In this document: positions 9,815-18,249 of the stretch, piece by piece | Layout of the letters: each line of letters opens with the position of its first letter | How positions within the stretch are numbered: the stretch's first letter is position 1 | NCBI RefSeq assembly: GCF_003217495.1 | Contig: NZ_QJSW01000030.1 | Location: 1-54,299, forward strand | Source: Paenibacillus barcinonensis | GTDB taxonomy: Bacteria; Bacillota; Bacilli; Paenibacillales; Paenibacillaceae | Direction: 5' to 3' | Length of the DNA stretch: 54,299 nt | Notes under the pieces: generated by a model | Seen by the model: the letters and a program-made list of their open reading frames with translations, nothing else | Told to the model about the DNA's origin: nothing | The model's database searches: none | Made by a program: the position numbers and the translations under genes

Positions 9815-10174
9815 TTATCTCTTCTTCGCAGCTGCTGCGGCCGCAGATGCAGCTGCTCGTTGTCTTTCTCGCTCCTGCCGCTCTCGTTCCTGGCGTTCTC
9901 TCTCTCTGCGCTCTTCCTCAAGGTCTTCCTGCATAAACTGATTGGCGAGCGATTCCAATCGGCGTGCAAATTGCTCCATTTCATCCGCAGTCCGTCTCAT
10001 CCGCTGTGTAGTATCACGAAAATCATCCATGAAGTGCTGATATACCCGACCTCTCCAGGTCATAGACTGCACATTACTGTTAATGTTGGAGCGTTCATTC
10101 TCCAATTTGCTGCTGTTGCTGCGTAATCTGGAAGCGATGCTCCGCAGCTTGCTGACATCTGGCCGAATAGGCAT
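9815..10174 (-). CDS. WXG100-like protein with charged C-terminal tail
   Basis: A 119-residue protein. Residues 1-90 form two amphipathic helices separated by a W-x-G turn (MTWRGRV, about residue 40), as in WXG100/ESX proteins. The tail is unusual: an Arg/Glu/Gln coiled stretch built on repeated RERERQE units, followed by an alanine run and KKR. The ribosome binding site AAGGAG lies eight bases before the ATG. It sits 12 bases upstream of the RHS toxin gene. In LXG and RHS effector systems, small WXG-like partners bind the N-terminal helices of the toxin for T7SS export; a chaperone or targeting role here is inferred from that precedent. Confidence 0.85.
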   Translation of the reverse strand: MPIRPDVSKLRSIASRLRSNSSKLENERSNINSNVQSMTWRGRVYQHFMDDFRDTTQRMRRTADEMEQFARRLESLANQFMQEDLEEERRERERQERERQERERQRAAASAAAAAAKKR

Positions 10175-10186
10175 ATGTACATCTCC

Positions 10187-10462
10187 TTACTTTGTTGAGT
10201 CTGCCTTACTAAATCGCTCCGCGATCGCTTTCAACTCATCCCCTACATCCTTCAACACAGTAGAAACACTTTCTAACTGAACATGTGCGTCCTTGTAAGA
10301 GGAATAAAAGCGCTCTTGTGCTTTTCCTTCCCATTCCCCTGTAATCCCATCAATCAATGATCTCAATTCTCTGGACAATGCAATGCTTTCCTGACTACTT
10401 GCCGTAAATCGAGCAGCAATTTCCTTGATACGTTCAGGTTCGATTTTGATAAGATCCGCCAT
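10187..10462 (-). CDS. WXG100 family T7SS protein
   Basis: A 91-residue helical protein of typical ESX length, with the diagnostic EWEG turn near residue 43 and a second helix rich in hydrophobic and charged heptads. The start codon immediately follows the TAA of the upstream gene, with AAAGGGG as the ribosome binding site. It lies 12 bases upstream of the second WXG-like gene. The pair probably dimerises or binds the toxin N-terminus. It could be a secreted substrate or a toxin-targeting factor; the sequence does not distinguish these. Confidence 0.92.
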   Translation of the reverse strand: MADLIKIEPERIKEIAARFTASSQESIALSRELRSLIDGITGEWEGKAQERFYSSYKDAHVQLESVSTVLKDVGDELKAIAERFSKADSTK

Positions 10463-11272
10463 TTATTTGACCCCTTTCCCTTCCAACTTCTCCATTTGAT
10501 CTGCAAAACGCAGTAATGCTTTTTTCACTGTAGATGGCTTATAAGGCTGCAATTGAAGCGTACCTTCGGTTAGCTCCACAGCCAGATACAGCTTGTCTCC
10601 CCATTGTGCATAATGGTAATCCTCCTGATGCCACTTCAGCCCTTGCCTCTTCATAAACATCATGGACCCGGAGCGCTCCCCGTTGTTGAAAATGTCCAAT
10701 GCAAGCATGGCCTGCTCCTCTGTATGACCTGCTTGAATCAATCTGTTACGCCGATCATCCTCCGTAAGCTTATTCCATTGTTCCCATGTGCAATCCTTAA
10801 TGACAGCCTTCTTCGCAGCACTTCGATATTGGAGAGTGAGCGGGAAAAAACCTTTCATGGCTTCCAATGTGATATTGGCATCTGCCACAGGAACAATTCG
10901 AATGTCACCTGACTCATTGACGGTCTGTTCAACAACAATTCGAGGGGTAAAATAGTAATGCCCTTCGTATTTCCCCTTACCTTCAATCTGTTTACTCACA
11001 TGCATAACATCAGCACTGCCGCACGCAGCAATACAATAGGCCAGCATTTCATTCATATCGTAGCCCGCGCCATCCGCTTTTGGGATCAGGTATCCTTTGG
11101 ATATAAACGTTTTCTCGATAAGCTTATATTCCTCTTCCAATTCCTTAGCCAAATATCCACGATAGGGATCTTCAAAGTTGGCTATATAACGAACTCCTAC
11201 TAGCTGAGTTAAAAAGAAAAACTCCTCTGGAGACAACTCAAAAGCCCACTCTTCCTGCAACTCATTTTCCAA
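10463..11272 (-). CDS. Unknown T7SS-associated cytoplasmic protein, possibly EspG-like
   Basis: A 269-residue soluble protein with no signal peptide or membrane segment. It starts at a TTG, and its stop abuts the following WXG100 ATG. The N-terminal ELSPEEFFFL stretch, mixed alpha/beta character and position beside WXG100 and effector genes resemble the EspG-type chaperones of ESX systems, but I see no decisive motif, so this is a weak inference. It could equally be an effector-specific adaptor. The tight spacing on both sides says it is co-expressed with the kinase and the WXG proteins. Confidence 0.6.
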   Translation of the reverse strand: MENELQEEWAFELSPEEFFFLTQLVGVRYIANFEDPYRGYLAKELEEEYKLIEKTFISKGYLIPKADGAGYDMNEMLAYCIAACGSADVMHVSKQIEGKGKYEGHYYFTPRIVVEQTVNESGDIRIVPVADANITLEAMKGFFPLTLQYRSAAKKAVIKDCTWEQWNKLTEDDRRNRLIQAGHTEEQAMLALDIFNNGERSGSMMFMKRQGLKWHQEDYHYAQWGDKLYLAVELTEGTLQLQPYKPSTVKKALLRFADQMEKLEGKGVK

Positions 11273-11294
11273 AAATCACACGCTCCCTATAGTT

Positions 11295-12653
11295 CTATTT
11301 AAACAGTCCTATGACGTAGATAATGAATGCAAAAACTAGGGCCCCAACTGAACCACCTATGACATATATCCACAAGCGTTCATAACTGGACTGTTTATTC
11401 TGATGTAGTAGCTGAGCCCAGCCCTTTTTGACTAAAGTTTGCTTGGGTTCCGGATTAAAAACGGTCTGATCGATGCCTTCCTGCACCTGCTCCATCGCAA
11501 TGCCAATCTCAATATGGAATGGAGTTCGTTCCTTGAACTGCTCAATCAGCTTCCCGTATTCCCAGAAGGCCGAAGTAAGATTCCCCTGACGTTCGAGTTG
11601 GCGTGCCCGCGCCAGTTGATTCTCTTGCGCAGATGTTAGAGCATCCACAGCATACTCGCTTGGCAGGTTCACCGTTTCTTCTTCTGGCTGCTGCAGCTCT
11701 GTATCTGGATCAGAAACAACCTTGGCTGCTTGCTCTACAAACTGTTTTGCTGAAGCCAAAGCAATCTGCCACTCCCCGAATGTCGGACATTGCTGCAGCT
11801 GCTCCGCACTCCACAATCTGCTTAACAAAGCAGCTACTTCGGGCCCATACTGTCGTTCAAGCGTTGCTTGAAGAAGGGTGTAACGCTCGCTCGGCTGCTG
11901 CATTTCTTGCGGATCAAAATAACTATCTCCCCATGCATACTTACATATGTCTGTACTCGACCAAGCCAGCATCTCTGCAAGCAGAATTCCGCCAGCAAAT
12001 CGATCCGATTGAGGACTCCAATCCCCGTATTCTCTAAGAAAGGGGGGAGTATATCCCGTTGCACCTTCAGGTAAATTATCGGGTTCCTCCAATTGCTTGG
12101 CATACATGCCTTCTACGTCCACTAGTTCAACAGACATATCTTCCGATTCTTGATTCGCGTTCACGATCAGTAGATTAGCGGCTGACAAATCTGCATGGGC
12201 TATGCCAGCTTGCTCCAATACAGCCATAGTTGATACCAAAACGCTTGCTAGTTTCAAAGACTTCTCCGGAGTAGTCACTTCCCGGTCAAGCATGAATTCA
12301 CTCCATGTCTTGCCTTCAATCCAAGGCATATGCGCACTATATAGCAGCTCTGGATATTGTCCAAGCAGCTCCATATCTTCTAGCGGATTCAGGATAGTTC
12401 TAGACCATACCCGAAGCCCGGAGTGATCCTTCATATCCGCCATAAGCTCCGTTAATTTCATCACAGAAGGTTTTCTGAAGGCTGGACGGAACACCTTCAA
12501 TGCACTACTCTCTCCCGCATTGTTAACGAGCTTATAGACCGTGCCTTCCCTTCCCTCTTGTCCATATGGCATACCTTCAAATTGAGGGTGCGGCACCAAT
12601 CGGTAGACCTGGCTTCTGATGTGTAGTTCTGTAGTTAGTTCTGGTGGAAACAC
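11295..12653 (-). CDS. Tail-anchored Ser/Thr protein kinase (EssB-like position)
   Basis: A 452-residue protein starting at a GTG preceded by AGGGGAG at good spacing; an in-frame ATG at 12737 would overlap the upstream gene by 46 bases with no clear ribosome binding site. Protein kinase features are present: a Gly-rich loop (about 31-38), ALKVF with Lys53, HADLSAANLL with the HRD-type Asp155 and Asn160, and DVEG (179-182) in the DFG position. These suggest catalysis is possible. A transmembrane helix occupies the last 25 residues (about 427-449) with almost nothing after it. EssB of T7SSb has a pseudokinase domain plus a large extracellular domain. This protein keeps the kinase-membrane arrangement without the outer domain, and may combine scaffold and signalling roles. 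Confidence 0.85.
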   Translation of the reverse strand: MFPPELTTELHIRSQVYRLVPHPQFEGMPYGQEGREGTVYKLVNNAGESSALKVFRPAFRKPSVMKLTELMADMKDHSGLRVWSRTILNPLEDMELLGQYPELLYSAHMPWIEGKTWSEFMLDREVTTPEKSLKLASVLVSTMAVLEQAGIAHADLSAANLLIVNANQESEDMSVELVDVEGMYAKQLEEPDNLPEGATGYTPPFLREYGDWSPQSDRFAGGILLAEMLAWSSTDICKYAWGDSYFDPQEMQQPSERYTLLQATLERQYGPEVAALLSRLWSAEQLQQCPTFGEWQIALASAKQFVEQAAKVVSDPDTELQQPEEETVNLPSEYAVDALTSAQENQLARARQLERQGNLTSAFWEYGKLIEQFKERTPFHIEIGIAMEQVQEGIDQTVFNPEPKQTLVKKGWAQLLHQNKQSSYERLWIYVIGGSVGALVFAFIIYVIGLFK

Positions 12654-12691
12654 AACGCTTGCTCCCCTTTGCACTGAAAAATGTTTCGAAA

Positions 12692-12973
12692 TTAGACCGT
12701 TGAGAACGAGTTCACCTGCTCGATTCGCAGGTAACATCCATCCATCGCTTTTACATCGGCCAAAGACTGGTGCAGCTCTATGTTATTCCACTCACTTCCA
12801 TCACTGCTAAGAGAGTAGCGATAATTGGATGCCTGAAATGTCAAAGCCATACCTTCATTCAACCCCTTGAGCATAGGCTCAAGTAATTCGTTGAGCGGGA
12901 GCATATTAGGCACTTCGATATCGGTCCTTTTTCCGGTTGCATCAATAATCAAGGTTAATAATGTCCGATCCAT
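12692..12973 (-). CDS. yukD: YukD/EsaB-like ubiquitin-fold protein
   Basis: A 93-residue protein with the beta-grasp pattern of YukD/EsaB: an N-terminal LLTLIIDATG strand-turn, a PNMLPLNELLEPML helix and a C-terminal hydrophobic strand (GCYLRIEQV). The family is a small cytoplasmic T7SSb component that regulates or contacts EssC/EssB; it resembles ubiquitin in fold but lacks a conjugation tail. The start has an ideal AAGGAGG site. It lies 19 bases downstream of the vWA gene and just ahead of the kinase gene, as expected for a T7 core operon. Confidence 0.85.
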   Translation of the reverse strand: MDRTLLTLIIDATGKRTDIEVPNMLPLNELLEPMLKGLNEGMALTFQASNYRYSLSSDGSEWNNIELHQSLADVKAMDGCYLRIEQVNSFSTV

Positions 12974-12992
12974 CTGTTTATCCTCCTTCCGG

Positions 12993-13742
12993 CTACATCG
13001 GTGTTGACGCAGACATCTGCAGCCCTAACGATATTAAGTCCTTGCTTGTACCAGGCAGCATCATAAGTGCGCCCTTCTGAACCGAATATCCCGATTCCAT
13101 CATCATTTCACGATAACTTTCGGGAATGATGGAAGACATCCGTTTCAGTTTTTCTGAATACGGGTCTACTACAAAAGAATCCGGCATCATACCCTTCCAC
13201 GCTCGTGTATCCCGAATACGACTTGTAGAGGCATCCTCTGTAATAAAGATGTTCTCCACCAGCACTTGTCCGTCAGGTATGGACATTGCTTTGATTCGTT
13301 CAACGATTGGTTCAGGGTCTTCACCCGTATAGATCCCATCCGTCATATGACAAATGAGCGGGGCAGGACAGTGTTCCATGTTGCGAAGCTCAGACTGAAG
13401 AATTTTCTCCGCCTGCTTGAATGCTTTCGCCGTATCTGTGAATCGTTTTGGATACAGCGGTGGTACACTGCCGCGGTTCGCGATTCGGTCAATGGATTTC
13501 ACACCATCCAGCAGGTCATACACCTCGTCACTATACGCAAGGATAGCAATCCGATAACGAGGGGATACCTTCGAACCTTTCGTCGCACGATAAACAATTT
13601 GTCGGATGATGGTTTGTAACCCCTCATTGACAATGTCCATCCTTCTCTGACCTTCCAGTTCAAGTGTCATTGAGCCACTGATATCAATTAAATAGATTAA
13701 TAGAGCGGGCGTACTTCCCGTCGCTTGTACTGTATAACTCAT
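12993..13742 (-). CDS. von Willebrand factor A (vWA) domain protein
   Basis: A 249-residue cytoplasmic protein made of a single vWA domain. The MIDAS motif DISGS (Asp20, Ser22, Ser24) is intact, followed by a conserved-looking TDTAKAF region and ICHMTDG (third MIDAS Asp). The form resembles TerY-type vWA proteins, which are often encoded with protein kinases in secretion and stress loci. It heads the vWA-YukD-kinase cluster. A metal-dependent scaffold or regulator of the apparatus, perhaps a kinase partner, is the likely role. It lies just beyond the terminator of the monocistronic WXG100 gene, so it depends on readthrough or on a promoter I could not identify. Confidence 0.88.
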   Translation of the reverse strand: MSYTVQATGSTPALLIYLIDISGSMTLELEGQRRMDIVNEGLQTIIRQIVYRATKGSKVSPRYRIAILAYSDEVYDLLDGVKSIDRIANRGSVPPLYPKRFTDTAKAFKQAEKILQSELRNMEHCPAPLICHMTDGIYTGEDPEPIVERIKAMSIPDGQVLVENIFITEDASTSRIRDTRAWKGMMPDSFVVDPYSEKLKRMSSIIPESYREMMMESGYSVQKGALMMLPGTSKDLISLGLQMSASTPM

Positions 13743-13776
13743 AGGAATAGATTCACCTTTTCATCCTCTAGATATA

Positions 13777-13805
13777 GAAAAAGCCAGGTAAGTTTACCTG
13801 GCTTC
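13777..13805 (-). terminator. Strong terminator after the monocistronic WXG100 gene
   Basis: A perfect ten-base-pair stem AAGCCAGGTA/TACCTGGCTT on the minus strand is followed by T5. It lies between the WXG100 gene and the vWA gene and would make the WXG100 transcript short and separate, limiting readthrough into the downstream cluster. Confidence 0.88.
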
Positions 13806-13813
13806 TTATGTAA

Positions 13814-14086
13814 CTATTTTGCTTCGTCTGCACGTCTAAAGTTATCTGCAATCGTCTGTAAATTCTGAGAAACTATATCCAACATTTCAATATACGACTC
13901 CATTGTTTTTTTGTGCTGATCGTAGCGCTGATAAAATCCTTGGGATTGCATCCCTTCCCACTCTCCATGCATAGTTTGCATTAAAGAATTTAACTGCTGA
14001 TTAAGCTGTGCACTTTGTTGGTGAGCGTCTTTAAACTTGTTAGATGCTTGGTCCATTTCTTCAGGTGTAATTCTAATTTTTGCCAT
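13814..14086 (-). CDS. WXG100 family protein (EsxA-like)
   Basis: A 90-residue canonical WXG100 protein: helix, HGEWEG turn near residue 45, helix, and a C-terminal FRRADEAK tail. The ATG at 14086 has AGGGGAAG at good spacing and is preferred over an ATG 42 bases upstream. The gene has its own promoter-like sequence, and terminators stand on both sides. This arrangement fits an abundant secreted substrate or system component made in excess over the membrane machinery, like EsxA. It is separate from the two WXG genes that accompany the RHS toxin. Confidence 0.93.
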   Translation of the reverse strand: MAKIRITPEEMDQASNKFKDAHQQSAQLNQQLNSLMQTMHGEWEGMQSQGFYQRYDQHKKTMESYIEMLDIVSQNLQTIADNFRRADEAK

Positions 14087-14133
14087 TTCACACTTCCCCT
14101 TTATACCAATTTTATAAATTTTACCCAATTACT

Positions 14134-14163
14134 ATTGTATACAATGAACTATATAATTACCAA
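14134..14163 (-). promoter_or_regulatory. Candidate sigma-A promoter of the WXG100 gene
   Basis: On the minus strand, TTGGTA and TACAAT are separated by 18 bases, in AT-rich DNA between the EssC terminator and the WXG100 start. Confidence 0.55.
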
Positions 14164-14173
14164 ACATATTTTG

Positions 14174-14205
14174 GGAAAAAAGACTCATTTGTAAGCCTTT
14201 TTTCC
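14174..14205 (-). terminator. Terminator after essC
   Basis: On the minus strand, the arms GGAAAAAAGGCT and AGTCTTTTTTCC pair with one mismatch, and the descending arm forms a T-run. It lies about ten bases after the EssC stop and ends the long Tad/T7 operon. Confidence 0.8.
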
Positions 14206-14214
14206 TTTTAAGCC

Positions 14215-17200
14215 TTAATTTGCGACAAAAACCGAGCTCGCATTGCTTGCAGCTACTTGCTCCTCAATCTGAGCAGCACCATTGGCAAATGCATGCACCG
14301 CTTTGACATTGACGAATTTACGTTTAACATAAAAACCTTCTCCGTCTGGCAGCAAACGGGTACCTGACACATAAGGAACCTTAATGTTGAATAGCTCGGT
14401 ATCGTTAGACTCGGCTGTACCTAGCAACCAACCGATCTGAGCAGATTTGATGTCCTTCAACCAATCATCATAATTGCGATTAATCGCATTGGCTTGTCCG
14501 GAAACAATGATATACACCCCATGCTCCCGTCCATTTCTTGTGATGTATTCCAGATGTCCTGTTACGGTTCGGGAAATACGCTTTGCGATGAAGTCAACGT
14601 CGTCAATGATCAGTACCATTTTAGCAGCGGATTCATCCGGATCAGCAACTCGCTCTTCCAGCTTGGTACGCAGAGCTTCGATCATTTCCTCCATCGAGGC
14701 CTCATTGGTTGCAAAATCTATCGTATGATGAAGGTCTTTCAATACGCCCAATCCCTGCGGTGTACGTCTAAAGTCGCATAGATAGAGCTCAAGCTCATCC
14801 TGTCTATATTTCATAGCAGACATTAGGCCAATCGTCACAAGCAGTGATGTCTTGCCGGACTCCATTCTGCCTGCCACCATGAAATATGGGCCATCCGCTT
14901 CCATATCCCAGCCAAGCATGTTTAAACTGTCAATGTTCATGTGCACAGGCAAAACAGGACTCGAGGACAGATTCATATTGTCTGTTGCCTCTGGAATGGA
15001 GATCATCTCCGGCAGCACTCGAATGGACTCCGGCTTAGGTGTCGTGCAAGAAGCATCAATTGCTGCGAACTGCTCACGCAGCTGTTTGGCACGGGACGAC
15101 TCATTCACTGCTTGAATGGATAATGCCGTCTGGAATTCATAAGGAGGAATGCTTCCCTTCACAAAAGCTCTGCCCTCCGGCATCTGTGTTGGAGCCTTGA
15201 GTAACCTTCCTACGGCATAGTTATAATCAGCTGCATCTGCAAGCATATAGGAGACCGCATTCGGGAAATTACTGCGAATACGTTCCAGCATGTCCGAGAT
15301 TCGGTTGATGGTAGCTACAAAATATATCCCAAGCCCGGGCCCTTCACGAAGAAGAGGGTCCAGCTTCTCATGAAGCTTCTCGAACTGACCGCGGAAGCTG
15401 ACATAACTATCGATAATAACGAGAATTGCCGGCAGCGTATTGCCGGTTTCCGCACAATAGGAAAGTCTGGACTTTACTCCCGTTTCAGCAAACAGCGTTT
15501 TGCGCTTGTTAATCGTTTCTTCGAGATAATTAAACAACCGATTCATCTTCTCTTCCTGATCATCCTGAATGACATCGGCAACATGAGGCAGCAGCGCATA
15601 ATCCTTCAGCATTCTTCCAAAATCAAGCGCGTAGATGTTCACATCATTCGGCGTTGTGTCCTTTGCAAGAGAGTACAGCAAGGTTTGAATAAAGGTGGTT
15701 TTCCCTGTGCCTGGCATACCATAGATCAGCCAATGGCCCGATTCAAGATCAATTCGTAGCGGGAACTGTCTCTGATTGACAACATCATCAATAAGTCCGA
15801 CCTGTGGATTCAAAATTTTTCCCGGCTCTATCGCCCCGGTCTCCAAATCCTCTAGCGTAAGTTGAGTAGGCAGAGGCTCCAGCCAAGGCCCCGGCAAACG
15901 TCGAATACCTTCCTGTTCAGCTTTCATAGCGATATGATCAATCAGAACGTTCAGTTGCTTTTTGCGCAGGCCCTTCTCTTCGGAAGGCTCCGTTTCCTGA
16001 ATCAGCTCCAGTTGATCTCTCAGCTTTGTTTTCCGCCCATCCAGCTCATAGGAATACATCGTATCGTCTGACTGCGCAATGTTTTGATCAGGCCGGTATG
16101 GCGCTCCGCTCCAGGCAAATTGCACGGATTCAAATACTTCATTGCTTCCCACCTGCAGGAAGCCACGACCTGGATTTGTAATATGAGCCGCATCCGGGAT
16201 ACGAATCATCTCACGACTGTCGCTCTCGTCCTGAACCCGAAGGCAGACTTTATAACGAGAGTTACTCCAGATTTTATCGTCCACAACGCCGCCTGGCTTC
16301 TGCGTCGCCAACAGCAAGTGCACGCCCAAGGTCCGGCCGATCGCCGCAATGGATACAAGCTCACTCATAAACTCCGGTTGATCCTTTTTGAGCTGCGCGA
16401 ACTCATCTATGACAATAAATAGATGCGGAAGGGGCTCTTTATCCTTCCAATCTGTCTGATAATACTCATCAATATGCTGTACATTACCGGCATCAATGAA
16501 CAAGCGCTGTCTCCGTTTGAGCTCTGCTTTAAGCGAAACCTTCGAGCGTTCAATCAATCCCTCTTCTTCGAGGTTGGTTACGGTCGCTATTACGTGAGGC
16601 AGATCCTGGAACGTATTGGACATCCCCCCACCCTTATAGTCAATCAGCATAAAAGCCATATCATGCGGGTGATACTCAACTGCGAGAGACGCAATGATAG
16701 ATTGAATAACCTCACTTTTCCCTGAACCGGTGGTTCCTGCCATAAGTCCATGAGGTCCATGTCCCTTACGCTCGATTTTGTCATGAAGATTCAGGAGTAC
16801 AGGCTTTTTCCCGCCCCTAACGCCGACCGGAAACGGCAGCGTATTCGGATATCGTGATTTCTTCCAATTATTTTCCACATGAAATTGTTCAATATCCTGT
16901 ACACCAAATAGTTCAAACAATGTCAGTACATTCACAATCTCATCTGCGGAATTTCGCTTGATCCGATACGGTGCAATCTGTCTGGCAAACTGATCTGCTT
17001 GCTCCAGTGACATTTGATCCGGCTGGAAAGGCTGTACAAATGGAATCTCATCCTTAGGCTTGGCATACGTATTATCACCCGCGGAGCCCCCTGTAACGTT
17101 CGTGGAACGCATAACCCCTTCATTCGAATGTAAGTCAATAACAAGCTCACATTCTTTCGGTAAGACGTCTTTGCTAGGAGCTAACACGATGCTGCACGCC

Positions 17201-18219
17201 CCGATGACCTCCGAGCTTTTCATCATCAATGGAAGAATCGGCTCATGCTCCAGCATTTCAATGTAGGGCAGGAAGCAAACGTAAAAAGGCAGTGCTTTTT
17301 CCCCTTTGTTCAACCATTGGCGCCGCTGTAAAAGGGTGAATAGCTGTTCCATGAGCTGTGGCTGATATGCACGTTCCTCGAACAGATACCTGCCTGAACG
17401 GGTATCATTCCATACATGGGGAATCCATCTCATCCAGTCCCAGTTCTCTCGCTGCGTTTTATTCATGAATACAGCCAGTTTCAGCTCATCCGGAGCATGA
17501 TGTGAAGCAAGTTGAGTCACGACTGTTCGACAGAATCTATTCAACTCTTCTTCATCGCCCACAAGACCAACAACGCGATACTTATTCAGATCCAGTAACG
17601 CAGGAGCATTGGTTATTGTCGTAAATTTTTCAGTCATTTCTCTTGCCTTTTCAAGCATCGGGTCCTTTTCGACACCATTCTGCTTCGGCACTTTAATATC
17701 AAAATTGCTAGGCACCGTGCCTATCCCCACACGAACTTTAAGAAAATCGAAGTCCTGGGGAATTCTCTCCCACACCGAGGAGCTTCGATCCTTCACCATA
17801 TTGATACAAAACTGCGGGTCCAGGTGAGTTTGATGCCAGTTTAGAATCAGCTCGTTTTTCCAGTTTTGCAAAATTTCCCGATTCTCATTGATATGGTTGT
17901 CATACAACCGTTCTCTTTCTTTGATTTTTTTCCGATGCTTCGCCTTCGCTTGAAAGTGAACCAGCACAGGTACGAAGTAGGACACAACCATCATACAAAG
18001 GGATATCATTTGTACGGTTACGAATTGCCCGTTTCCCCGGCTTTGATAAAAGGTCATCATGGCCGCTCCACCCGCAACAGTAACCATGATTGGCACCATA
18101 ATCGAAATAATATTTAACTGCGGAGGCTGAGGAAGAGCCGGCGGTGAGAAAATTTCAACCTCTTCCCCCGATGTTTCCTTAATAATCCTAGGTGATCTCT
18201 TATAAAAAAAATGGGACAT
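14215..18219 (-). CDS. essC: EssC-type FtsK/SpoIIIE ATPase of a type VII secretion system
   Basis: A 1334-residue membrane ATPase, the motor of T7SS. Two transmembrane helices lie at about 36-57 and 66-89. Three P-loop domains follow: Walker A GTTGSGKS (495-502) with Walker B IVIDE (Glu606); GMPGTGKT (834-841) with a weaker IIDS; and GRMESGKT (1117-1124) with LIIDD. The first domain has the full catalytic DE pair; the others look regulatory or substrate-binding, as in EssC/EccC. The tandem FHA domains usual at the N-terminus of EssC are missing, which explains the shorter length. The start has AGGAGG at ideal spacing. The gene is the last of the operon that begins with Tad-like genes, 30 bases behind a small membrane protein gene. 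Confidence 0.95.
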   Translation of the reverse strand: MSHFFYKRSPRIIKETSGEEVEIFSPPALPQPPQLNIISIMVPIMVTVAGGAAMMTFYQSRGNGQFVTVQMISLCMMVVSYFVPVLVHFQAKAKHRKKIKERERLYDNHINENREILQNWKNELILNWHQTHLDPQFCINMVKDRSSSVWERIPQDFDFLKVRVGIGTVPSNFDIKVPKQNGVEKDPMLEKAREMTEKFTTITNAPALLDLNKYRVVGLVGDEEELNRFCRTVVTQLASHHAPDELKLAVFMNKTQRENWDWMRWIPHVWNDTRSGRYLFEERAYQPQLMEQLFTLLQRRQWLNKGEKALPFYVCFLPYIEMLEHEPILPLMMKSSEVIGACSIVLAPSKDVLPKECELVIDLHSNEGVMRSTNVTGGSAGDNTYAKPKDEIPFVQPFQPDQMSLEQADQFARQIAPYRIKRNSADEIVNVLTLFELFGVQDIEQFHVENNWKKSRYPNTLPFPVGVRGGKKPVLLNLHDKIERKGHGPHGLMAGTTGSGKSEVIQSIIASLAVEYHPHDMAFMLIDYKGGGMSNTFQDLPHVIATVTNLEEEGLIERSKVSLKAELKRRQRLFIDAGNVQHIDEYYQTDWKDKEPLPHLFIVIDEFAQLKKDQPEFMSELVSIAAIGRTLGVHLLLATQKPGGVVDDKIWSNSRYKVCLRVQDESDSREMIRIPDAAHITNPGRGFLQVGSNEVFESVQFAWSGAPYRPDQNIAQSDDTMYSYELDGRKTKLRDQLELIQETEPSEEKGLRKKQLNVLIDHIAMKAEQEGIRRLPGPWLEPLPTQLTLEDLETGAIEPGKILNPQVGLIDDVVNQRQFPLRIDLESGHWLIYGMPGTGKTTFIQTLLYSLAKDTTPNDVNIYALDFGRMLKDYALLPHVADVIQDDQEEKMNRLFNYLEETINKRKTLFAETGVKSRLSYCAETGNTLPAILVIIDSYVSFRGQFEKLHEKLDPLLREGPGLGIYFVATINRISDMLERIRSNFPNAVSYMLADAADYNYAVGRLLKAPTQMPEGRAFVKGSIPPYEFQTALSIQAVNESSRAKQLREQFAAIDASCTTPKPESIRVLPEMISIPEATDNMNLSSSPVLPVHMNIDSLNMLGWDMEADGPYFMVAGRMESGKTSLLVTIGLMSAMKYRQDELELYLCDFRRTPQGLGVLKDLHHTIDFATNEASMEEMIEALRTKLEERVADPDESAAKMVLIIDDVDFIAKRISRTVTGHLEYITRNGREHGVYIIVSGQANAINRNYDDWLKDIKSAQIGWLLGTAESNDTELFNIKVPYVSGTRLLPDGEGFYVKRKFVNVKAVHAFANGAAQIEEQVAASNASSVFVAN

Positions 18220-18249
18220 ACGCTGTTACCTCCTCTTCATGCAACTTCT

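Noticed and set aside
12654..12737. Upstream ATG for the kinase gene
   Set aside because: It would overlap the YukD-like gene by 46 bases without a ribosome binding site, whereas GTG 12653 has AGGGGAG at good spacing.
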